A stretch of 64,000 nucleotides of DNA from Actimicrobium sp047621665 (GTDB taxonomy: Bacteria > Pseudomonadota > Gammaproteobacteria > Burkholderiales > Burkholderiaceae_D): contig JBLHMB010000017.1 in the NCBI GenBank assembly GCA_047621665.1, positions 1 to 64,000 of the forward strand. Direction: 5' to 3'. The translations under genes and the position numbers were made by a program. How positions within the stretch are numbered: position 1 is the first letter of the stretch; every line of letters begins with the position of its first letter. A model generated the notes under the pieces. It worked only from the letters and a program-made list of their open reading frames with translations. It had not been told where the DNA came from and did no database searches. Positions 1 to 6,502 of this stretch are shown here, one piece after another.

Positions 1-10
1 GTGCTTTCAT

Positions 11-41
11 GTGGGCACGACGACCCTGTGCCCATCCTACG
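11..41. repeat. REP-like hairpin element
   Basis: An inverted repeat GTGGGCAC (11-18) with GTGCCCA (28-34), followed by TCCTACG. The same core, ending CCCTACG, recurs at 56066-56096 beside the tandem array in the prp operon, so this is a dispersed palindromic family rather than a one-off hairpin. It overlaps the stop codon (37-39) of the neighbouring minus-strand gene and could act as its transcript end, though there is no T-run. Confidence 0.6.
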
Positions 42-945
42 TGCGCTGCATCCTTGCTGCTTGCTGTTGCAAGCGTGCTGTTGCCTGTGCTTGCTGCCCG
101 GCGGGTAACTTGCCGATTTTTCCTGCCAGGCCGCGCAGCAGATTACGCTGCTGCAGCGGTGGCAAGGTCTGTACTTGCAGGGCAATCGCATCGAATGCGG
201 CTTTGCGCTGTTCGCGAGGCAGGACGCCTACATGACGGATCAGGCCGGGCAGGGCGCGTCCCTGTGCGCTGGGATCCAGTGTTTGCGTCTGTGCGAGTAG
301 CGTATGGAATTTGCCTGCATCGCGCCCGCTGGCAGTAGCTGCGCGGGCCAGCGCTGGCAGTGCTACCGCACGACCGGCTTGTGGCAATCGTGCAATGCTG
401 GTTTCCAGCGCTGCGTAGCCGCTGCGCCGCGCACTGGTCGGCAACGTTCGCAATCGGGGAGCCAGTGCGGCCAGAACCGGAGCTTGCTGATCAGCCGGTA
501 ATTTGTTTGACAGTGCCAGCATCAAATTGAACCCATCGGCCTGATCGGATTGACTCAGTTGTGGCAGCCGTCTGGTCTGTGCTTGCAGTTCACGTGCCTG
601 CCGCTCCGGTGGCAGGCCATCCGTACGAATAATGTCGAGAAATAATAGCGAGAGCCGTGCTTCAGCGGCTGGATTGCCGGTCAGGACATGGGAGGCATAC
701 CCTTCTGGTGCAGGGTGGAAAGGGGATGCGGCCAGCGCTACGGAGGAGGATGTTTTGGAGAGTTGCTTCGTTGCTAATTCGGTTCTGAGCCGGTTGCTCC
801 GTGCTTGTCCGCCCGGTAACGGCAGCTTTATTTCGGGACTTTTTCCGGTTGGTCGTTCGACTGGCGCCGGGAGAGCGATCCCGCCGGATAGTGCGCGGGC
901 AATCCTTGTGGCAGATGAGACAGGATGGGACGAGATAATTGGCAT
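37..945 (-). CDS. LP-repeat protein, candidate type III effector
   Basis: A 302-residue protein that I do not recognise by family. Residues 1-20 are polar, with Ile at 3 and 4, several Ser and no acidic residue in the first 12, the pattern described for HrpL-dependent type III effectors. From about residue 111 to the end it is built of helical repeats carrying LPxxQR-like motifs at a period near 19 (Leu-Pro at 149, 168, 187, 242, 261 and 280, with degenerate units near 206 and 224). The ATG at 945 is chosen because a perfect HrpL-type promoter (981-1008) lies 35 bases upstream; longer starts up to 1059 would run through that promoter. There is no clear Shine-Dalgarno sequence. The effector role is inferred from promoter and N-terminus. 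It could instead be a cytoplasmic helical-repeat scaffold. Confidence 0.7.
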   Translation of the reverse strand: MPIISSHPVSSATRIARALSGGIALPAPVERPTGKSPEIKLPLPGGQARSNRLRTELATKQLSKTSSSVALAASPFHPAPEGYASHVLTGNPAAEARLSLLFLDIIRTDGLPPERQARELQAQTRRLPQLSQSDQADGFNLMLALSNKLPADQQAPVLAALAPRLRTLPTSARRSGYAALETSIARLPQAGRAVALPALARAATASGRDAGKFHTLLAQTQTLDPSAQGRALPGLIRHVGVLPREQRKAAFDAIALQVQTLPPLQQRNLLRGLAGKIGKLPAGQQAQATARLQQQAARMQRT

Positions 946-980
946 GATGGGATCGCATCGCTTGTTGAAGTGGCTCAACG

Positions 981-1008
981 TCAGTGGCCCTTCAGAGATT
1001 CTGGTTCC
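981..1008 (-). promoter_or_regulatory. HrpL-type hrp box (perfect consensus)
   Basis: Read on the minus strand: GGAACC (1008-1003), a 15-base spacer, then CCACTGA (987-981). This matches GGAACC-N15/16-CCACNNA, the consensus for the type III secretion sigma factor HrpL. It points at the start codon at 945. Confidence 0.8.
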
Positions 1009-1137
1009 GTTGAATAACCGCCTCTGACTAGCGCTGTTGTGGCAGGTTTCAAACAACATTGTCCGGAGCGACTACACTGCCACCCTGCCGCGGGCGGGCG
1101 AGCTTCGCCTTCGCGGCCAACTTTTATTCTGGAAATC

Positions 1138-2157
1138 ATGGATAGCATCGACCTCGACGTACTCAAAACCTGTGACCAGTGGCTGCGTGACGGTCACCGT
1201 TGCGAACTCGTTACCGTGATCCGAACCTGGGGGTCGAGCCCGCGTCCGCAGGGGGCGACGCTGGCTATTTGCGATGACGGCCAGGTGGTCGGTTCGGTCT
1301 CGGGTGGCTGTATCGAAGATGACCTGATCGCGCGTGTGCGCAGTGAAGGCATCACCCGCACCGTGCCTGAGATCGTGACCTACGGGATTACGGCGGATGA
1401 AGCGCACCGCTTCGGCTTGCCGTGCGGTGGCACGATCGAGCTGGCGCTGGAGCCGTTATCGGCGCAAAGCCGCATCAGCGAATTGCTGGCCCGGCTGGCG
1501 CAACACGAACTGGTAGCGCGCCGGCTTGACCTGGTCAGCGGCGCGGTGGAGCTGTCGCCCGCCGACGCCGGTGCCAGCCTGCTGCATGCGGCCACCACAT
1601 TGACGACGATTCATGGTCCGCGCTGGCGTCTGCTGATCATCGGCGCCGGCCAGCTCTCAAGCTTTCTGGCGCAGATCGCGCTCGGTATGGATTACCACGT
1701 GACGGTCTGCGATCCGCGCGAAGAGTATCGCGCCGGCTGGCAGGTGGCCGGTGTCGAGGTTCAGCACATGATGCCGGACGACCTCGTCATCGCGATGCAG
1801 CTCGATCGCCGCAGCGCCGTCGTCGCGCTGACGCATGATCCCAAGCTCGACGATCTGGCGCTGATGGAAGCGCTGAAGTCGGAGGCGTTTTATGTCGGTG
1901 CGATCGGTTCGCGCGTCAACAATGCCAAGCGGCGCGAACGCCTGCAGCTGTTCGATGTCACCCCGGCCCAGATCGATAAATTGCATGGTCCGATCGGACT
2001 GTATATCGGCAGCAAGACGCCGTCCGAAATCGCCATCTCTATTCTGGCGGAATTGACTGCCGTCAAGAACGATGTGCTGTTACCCGCTTCGGCACAGGTT
2101 GCCCACGCCAAGCAGGCGGCCGAGATTCTGGCGTCTGCCGATACCTGCAGCATTTGA
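1138..2157 (+). CDS. XdhC/CoxI family protein
   Basis: A 339-residue protein of the XdhC/CoxI family, whose members carry and insert (sulfurated) molybdenum cofactor into xanthine dehydrogenase or CO-dehydrogenase-like enzymes. The N-terminal XdhC_CoxI domain shows the WGSSPRPQGA and GSVSGGCIEDD motifs; the C-terminal half has a Rossmann-type IIGAGQLSSFLA motif and the VGAIGSR motif. The ATG at 1138 begins MDSIDLDVL and fits the family; an in-frame GTG at 1039 would add a proline-rich extension inside the neighbouring promoter region and is unlikely. No molybdenum hydroxylase genes are in the window, so the partner enzyme is unknown. Cytoplasmic. Confidence 0.85.
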   Translation: MDSIDLDVLKTCDQWLRDGHRCELVTVIRTWGSSPRPQGATLAICDDGQVVGSVSGGCIEDDLIARVRSEGITRTVPEIVTYGITADEAHRFGLPCGGTIELALEPLSAQSRISELLARLAQHELVARRLDLVSGAVELSPADAGASLLHAATTLTTIHGPRWRLLIIGAGQLSSFLAQIALGMDYHVTVCDPREEYRAGWQVAGVEVQHMMPDDLVIAMQLDRRSAVVALTHDPKLDDLALMEALKSEAFYVGAIGSRVNNAKRRERLQLFDVTPAQIDKLHGPIGLYIGSKTPSEIAISILAELTAVKNDVLLPASAQVAHAKQAAEILASADTCSI

Positions 2158-2170
2158 TGCAGAGCACGTC

Positions 2171-3070
2171 ATGAAGCAGCAACTGTCGCCTTCGACCGCC
2201 TTGCTGCTGACGGTGCCGCCGTTGATGTGGGCGGGAAACGCCATCGTCGGCAGAATGGTGCACGAGATGGTGCCGCCGATGACACTTAATCTGGTGCGCT
2301 GGGTCATTGCCTTGCTGATCCTGTTACCGCTGGCCGGATCCGTGTTGCGGCCATCGAGTGCGCTCTGGCGCAGCTGGCGACGTTTTGCCTTGCTGGGTTT
2401 GCTGGGTGTCGGGTTGTACAACTCGCTGCAGTATCTGGCGCTGCAAAGCTCGACGCCGATTAATGTAACGCTGGTGGCGGCCGGCATGCCGGTCTGGATG
2501 ATGCTGATCGGCGGGTTGTTCTTCGGCGCGACGGTCAGACGCAAGCAGATGCTGGGTGCCGCGCTGTCGATCGTCGGCGTATTGCTGGTATTGAGTCGTG
2601 GCGATGTCCATCAGCTGCTGGCACTGCAACTGGTGCCGGGGGATTTGTTCATGATTGCTGCCACGATTGCCTGGTCGTTCTACAGCTGGATGCTGATGAC
2701 GCCGGATGAACCGGCAGAAATCCGCCGCAACTGGGCCGCATTTCTGATCGCGCAGATTGGTTTTGGCGTGGTTTGGTCGGGCTTGTTCACGACGGTTGAA
2801 TGGAACATCAGCCAGCCGCACATTGCGTTCAGCTGGCCGCTGGCGTGGGCAATCCTGTTCGTCGCCGTCGGGCCGGCGCTCATTGCGTTTCGCTGCTGGG
2901 GTGCCGGCGTGCAGCGCGCCGGCCCCACCGTAGCCGGGTTTTTCAGTAACCTGACGCCGCTGTTTGCAGCGTTGATGTCCAGCGTCTTTCTGGGCGAACT
3001 GCCACATCTCTATCACTTCGCCGCGTTCGGACTGATCGTCGGCGGCATCGTGTTGTCGTCGATTCGCTGA
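2171..3070 (+). CDS. EamA/DMT family transporter
   Basis: A 299-residue inner-membrane protein of the drug/metabolite transporter superfamily, with ten hydrophobic segments in two EamA halves (about residues 7-138 and 150-298). The substrate cannot be told from sequence; many relatives export amino acids or metabolites. The start ATG 2171 lies 13 bases after the xdhC-family stop, so the two may share a transcript. A longer in-frame start at 2072 lies inside the previous gene and is rejected. Confidence 0.85.
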   Translation: MKQQLSPSTALLLTVPPLMWAGNAIVGRMVHEMVPPMTLNLVRWVIALLILLPLAGSVLRPSSALWRSWRRFALLGLLGVGLYNSLQYLALQSSTPINVTLVAAGMPVWMMLIGGLFFGATVRRKQMLGAALSIVGVLLVLSRGDVHQLLALQLVPGDLFMIAATIAWSFYSWMLMTPDEPAEIRRNWAAFLIAQIGFGVVWSGLFTTVEWNISQPHIAFSWPLAWAILFVAVGPALIAFRCWGAGVQRAGPTVAGFFSNLTPLFAALMSSVFLGELPHLYHFAAFGLIVGGIVLSSIR

Positions 3071-3093
3071 AGAAATATTAACCAGTCAACCCG

Positions 3094-3294
3094 TCAGGCC
3101 AGGGCTTCCTTGGCTGCCTGTTCGGGCGTCAGGCCATCGTAGAACTGGTCAGTGAACCAATCGACTTCGTCTTCGATATGGTCTTGCGCCTGTGTCAGCG
3201 TCGCGCCACCCGCTACCAGAAAGCCTTCGACTTCAGTGCACCACTGAATCAATGCCAGCGTATCGGGATCGAGTGCTTCTTCTTTCTTGGCCAT
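3094..3294 (-). CDS. Small acidic hypothetical protein
   Basis: A 66-residue acidic protein that I do not recognise. It starts MAKKEEALDPDTLALI and is mainly helical with an EDEVDWFTDQFYDGLTPEQA region. A good Shine-Dalgarno sequence (AAGGAAAC) precedes the ATG, which supports real expression. It is convergent with the EamA gene. There are no membrane segments. Confidence 0.6.
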   Translation of the reverse strand: MAKKEEALDPDTLALIQWCTEVEGFLVAGGATLTQAQDHIEDEVDWFTDQFYDGLTPEQAAKEALA

Positions 3295-3351
3295 GATGTT
3301 TCCTTGAGAATTAAAAGAGGGCTGCCGGATGCTTTCAGCGTCCGCATTTTC

Positions 3352-3654
3352 TCACGGTTGCCCGGAGCCAGCCAGTTTGTCGCTGCGCACTAAGCCGACT
3401 TCCAGTCCGAAGATACGACCGGTCCGGTTGAGCGTGTTGACGGCCGGATTGGCGATGCCTGGCTCGATTGCACGAATGACTTTTATGCTGACACCGCGCT
3501 GTGCGGCGAATCCGGGTTGAGTCAGTCGCGACAGCGCGCGCATGCACGTGAGCGATGCCTGCAATGTCAGTTCGCCACTCTCAATGGCGGCGTACAAATC
3601 GGTCCGTTGCCAACACAGAACATCCTTGTCGACGGGTTTGCGGCGCTTGTCCAT
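3352..3654 (-). CDS. XRE-family helix-turn-helix protein
   Basis: A 100-residue DNA-binding protein. Residues about 42-95 form an XRE/Cro-type helix-turn-helix with the pattern LTQPGFAAQRGVSIKVIRAI followed by NPAVNTLNRTG and FGLEVGLV. Proteins with this pattern are often the antitoxin or autoregulator of a two-gene module. Here the ATG overlaps by one base the TGA of a short upstream frame (TGATG), so it probably was the second gene of a translationally coupled pair whose first gene is now almost lost. Partner and target are unknown. Confidence 0.7.
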   Translation of the reverse strand: MDKRRKPVDKDVLCWQRTDLYAAIESGELTLQASLTCMRALSRLTQPGFAAQRGVSIKVIRAIEPGIANPAVNTLNRTGRIFGLEVGLVRSDKLAGSGQP

Positions 3655-3746
3655 CAGCCCGTTTCCAGTGCTTGCAATTGGTGTACTTGTTCGACGACAC
3701 CCGGTTGCAGGTGGATGATGTCGTGATCAACGCCGGCTTCTTGCAC
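3654..3746 (-). pseudogene. Remnant of the gene upstream of the XRE gene
   Basis: A 30-codon open frame ending in TGA that shares its last base with the XRE start codon. It reads from GTG 3746 and includes DHDIIHLQPGVVEQVHQLQ, with an in-frame TGA immediately before the GTG. The coupling suggests that this is the 3' end of a former partner gene. No family could be assigned. Confidence 0.35.
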
Positions 3747-4001
3747 TCAGGTCTGCCGGTCATTGCGGGACGGCACCTTGCAAGCCGGTAGTCAGTCCGA
3801 AAATTACAGATGGCATTCCCTGTAATTTTTCCAATCAACCCTCTGAAGGCATCCAATTGCATGACTATTTGCGACATAAAAGCACCTGAAAGGGGCATGT
3901 CATGCGCTTTCTGCCGCCTCTTGCTATGTGTCTTTCCGAACGCAGCGGCTGACCGTATGCATGCTATCTTCCGGAAAGAAATTTCAACCCGAGGAGTCAC
4001 A

Positions 4002-4223
4002 ATGAATGCAATCAGAATGTTGGGCGTTGCCCTGATCATCGCCGGCGTACTTGGGCTCGCCTATGGTGGCTTCAGCTATACCAAGGAAACACAAGCGGTG
4101 AAGATTGGTCCTCTTGAATTGAATGTCAAAGAGAAAAAAGACGTCAATATTCCGATGTGGGCCGGCATTGCGGCCATCGTGGCGGGTGGACTGATGCTGG
4201 CAGCGGGTGGAAAAAAAGGCTGA
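4002..4223 (+). CDS. Small two-TM membrane protein
   Basis: A 73-residue inner-membrane protein with a hydrophobic segment at about residues 5-23, a charged stretch (KIGPLELNVKEKKDVN) and a second segment at about 51-69, ending GGKKG. The ATG at 4002 is preceded by GAGGAGT, a strong ribosome binding site, which fixes the start over longer in-frame options (3810). The function is unknown; small proteins of this layout are common in Burkholderiales. The 347 bases before it hold only the partner-gene remnant at 3654-3746. Confidence 0.65.
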   Translation: MNAIRMLGVALIIAGVLGLAYGGFSYTKETQAVKIGPLELNVKEKKDVNIPMWAGIAAIVAGGLMLAAGGKKG

Positions 4224-4399
4224 CCGCACACTGATTGCCTTTTGGAAGGCGGTATCGCGCCGGTGTAATCGTGCACCGACGTGTGGTGCGAGAACTCCTC
4301 GCCACCGCCTGAAGTGTTCCCGGGAAAAGTGCGGGAGCAGACGTATTACTGATGCGTTTGTTGCGCGGCAAAGATCGTCAAAACAATGGCAGTCTGCAA

Positions 4400-4427
4400 G
4401 GAACTGCGTGCTGCAAGGTGCCACTGA
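4400..4427 (+). promoter_or_regulatory. HrpL-type hrp box (GGAACT variant)
   Basis: GGAACT (4400-4405), 15 bases, CCACTGA (4421-4427). This fits GGAACY-N15/16-CCACNNA with the accepted T at the sixth position. It lies 64 bases before the first in-frame ATG of the LRR gene. The rest of 4224-4491 shows no other gene. Confidence 0.65.
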
Positions 4428-4491
4428 CAGTCGGACTTCCCCTGCAGCCGTTTTCGGTTTGCACCGACCAACACAATGACCTGCCATTGCA

Positions 4492-5511
4492 ATGCTTAAC
4501 AGACCCGACAACCGAACGCTGCTCCCCCGTTTTCCTTCTGCGCCCATTGCACGCGAGCGTCGCAAGACGCCTCGCCCATGGGGGCGATCCATACCATGTG
4601 GGCCGCTTACTGCGCTGCAGAAGGAGGTCACGTGCCCGCCAGTTGCGCAGCCCGGCGTTGAGCAAATGGTGCAGGAACTGAAGAAATGGGCGGCGGCAGC
4701 GCAGGCAAATGAAAACCGTACCGAAGCGGCCGCACGTATCTTGAACTGTTATCGGGATAACGGGCAGGAGTTGTATCTCGTCTCCCTGCGTCTGAAAACT
4801 TTGCCGGATTGCCTCGGTGAGCTGTCGTCGCTGCAACGACTGAGCGTCGAAAACAATCAACTCGCGGCACTACCTGACCGCATCGGCGACCTGGCATCAC
4901 TGCAGTGGCTGGATGTCGAAAATAATCAGCTCGTGAAGCTGCCGGAGCGCATCGGTAATTTGTCCTTGCTGCAATCGCTGTACGCTGCCCGGAACAAACT
5001 CAGTGCACTGCCTGAATGCATCGGCAGCTTGTCCTGGCTGCAAAAGCTGCACATCTCCAACAATCAGCTTACGCAACTGCCCGACTGCATCGGTGACTTG
5101 TCCTGGCTGCAAAGACTCGATGTCGCGGGCAATCAACTTACCCGACTGCCGGACTGCATTGGCGACCTGGTCTGGCTGCAGAGACTGGATGTCGCCAATA
5201 ACCAGCTCACGCAACTGCCTGAGCGGATCGGCGACTTATCCTGGCTCCAGCAGCTTTACCTCAGCAGCAACCAACTCGCGCAACTGCCAGAGCGCATCGG
5301 CGATTTGAGTTCGCTACAATGTCTGTGGCTGGGGGATAACCCGTTGATCGCTTTACCTGCTCCTATCCGCAACATGGTGGCGTTCAGGGACTATGCGGAT
5401 AACCTGACATACGTGCATCTACCGACCGGACCGGGCACCGATCCAGACCTTTGCGACAGCAACCACCGGCCACTGGCACCATGGAGAGGCCGGTCACGGA
5501 CAGGGCGGTAG
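4492..5511 (+). CDS. Leucine-rich-repeat protein, candidate type III effector
   Basis: A 339-residue protein. Residues 1-58 are basic, Pro/Ser-rich and unstructured. Residues about 60-100 (KKWAAAAQANENRTEAAARI, then CYRDNGQELYL) resemble the helical cap that precedes the LRRs of IpaH/SspH-type effectors. About eight 23-residue bacterial LRRs of the form LPxxIGxLxxLQxLxVxxNQL follow (about 93-300), then a short 40-residue tail. The NEL ubiquitin-ligase domain of IpaH proteins is absent, so any activity would be binding only. An hrp box (4400-4427) upstream supports control by HrpL. ATG 4492 is the first start after an in-frame TGA; ATG 4666 is the alternative and would remove the presumed secretion signal. 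No Shine-Dalgarno sequence fits 4492 well. Confidence 0.7.
   Translation: MLNRPDNRTLLPRFPSAPIARERRKTPRPWGRSIPCGPLTALQKEVTCPPVAQPGVEQMVQELKKWAAAAQANENRTEAAARILNCYRDNGQELYLVSLRLKTLPDCLGELSSLQRLSVENNQLAALPDRIGDLASLQWLDVENNQLVKLPERIGNLSLLQSLYAARNKLSALPECIGSLSWLQKLHISNNQLTQLPDCIGDLSWLQRLDVAGNQLTRLPDCIGDLVWLQRLDVANNQLTQLPERIGDLSWLQQLYLSSNQLAQLPERIGDLSSLQCLWLGDNPLIALPAPIRNMVAFRDYADNLTYVHLPTGPGTDPDLCDSNHRPLAPWRGRSRTGR
4621..4661 (+). other. Orphan AAGGAGGT and 9-codon leader frame
   Basis: A textbook Shine-Dalgarno sequence AAGGAGGT (4621-4628) is followed by GTG at 4632 in a frame that stops at TGA 4659-4661, five bases before the internal ATG 4666 of the LRR gene. It does not serve the LRR frame directly. 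It might allow re-initiation at 4666, or it may be chance inside coding DNA. Confidence 0.25.
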
Positions 5512-5838
5512 TCCGGAATGGATTTCCAACATAGACAACTTTCATTGTCTTGCCCATTTCCGGGCCGTCGCCGGCGACTTTTCACGTAAAATCCGGTACC
5601 TGCTGTTTTGTCCGTACCCGGCAGCCTGCCGGACTTAGTGAGAATCGGCTGCAAAAATATCCGGATGGTCCATATTTCACCGCTTTTTCGACCAATAGTT
5701 CGCTATCGGCACTGCGAAATCGGCAAAGTCTGTCCCTGCCCGGCTATGTTTTCGCTTTGATTTTCTTAGTCCGGCAGACTCCTGGTACCGCCGCGATAGC
5801 GCCCGCCGTCCACTGCACCATTACCGTCCGAGAACACA
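5512..5838. other. Intergenic region before dcd
   Basis: About 327 bases with no supported gene. A short perfect palindrome CCGGCAGCCTGCCGG lies near 5618 but has no T-run. The dcd promoter should lie here, but no confident -35/-10 pair was identified. Confidence 0.4.
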
Positions 5839-6405
5839 ATGAGCATCAAGTCCGATACCTGGATCCGCCGCATGGCCGCCGAAACCGGCATGATCGAACC
5901 GTTCGAACCGAATCAGGTGCGCGAAGCCAATGGCCAGAAGATCGTTTCCTACGGCACTTCGTCGTATGGCTACGACATCCGCTGCGCTGACGAATTCAAG
6001 ATTTTCACCAACATCAATTCGACCATCGTCGATCCGAAGAACTTCGATGAAAAATCGTTCGTTGATGTCAAAAGCGATGTCTGCATCATTCCGCCGAACT
6101 CGTTCGCGCTGGCACGGACGATGGAGTACTTCCGGATACCGCGCAGCGTACTGACCATCTGCCTCGGTAAATCGACCTACGCGCGCTGCGGCATCATCGT
6201 CAACGTGACGCCGTTCGAGCCGGAATGGGAAGGCTACGTGACGCTGGAGTTTTCCAACACCACGCCGTTGCCTGCCAAGATTTATGCCGGCGAAGGATGC
6301 GCGCAAGTGCTGTTCTTCGAAGCCGACGAAGTGTGCGAAACCTCGTACAAGGATCGCAATGGCAAATACCAGGGACAGCGCGGCGTGACCTTGCCGAAGG
6401 CCTGA
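5839..6405 (+). CDS. dcd: dCTP deaminase
   Basis: A 188-residue cytoplasmic trimeric enzyme that deaminates dCTP to dUTP, feeding dTMP synthesis through dUTPase and ThyA. Signature motifs are SSYGYDIRCADEF (41-53), the nucleotide-binding GKSTYARCGI (110-119) and the catalytic-glutamate segment VTLEFSNTTP (134-143, Glu137). Length and ends match the bacterial family exactly. It stands alone on the plus strand with weak upstream purines (CGAGAA). ThyA and FolA of the same pathway lie 9 to 14 kb away. Confidence 0.97.
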   Translation: MSIKSDTWIRRMAAETGMIEPFEPNQVREANGQKIVSYGTSSYGYDIRCADEFKIFTNINSTIVDPKNFDEKSFVDVKSDVCIIPPNSFALARTMEYFRIPRSVLTICLGKSTYARCGIIVNVTPFEPEWEGYVTLEFSNTTPLPAKIYAGEGCAQVLFFEADEVCETSYKDRNGKYQGQRGVTLPKA

Positions 6406-6502
6406 CACTGACGCTTCAATAACAACAATTAACGATGCCGCGCTGGCGGTATTTTTTGGCGGGTGCGGGAACACTCTGCGCTGCCTGCCGTACGGATAGG
6501 CA

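Noticed and set aside
4400..5511. LRR protein as a NEL-type ubiquitin ligase
   Set aside because: Only about 40 residues follow the repeats and no catalytic Cys-containing NEL domain is present.
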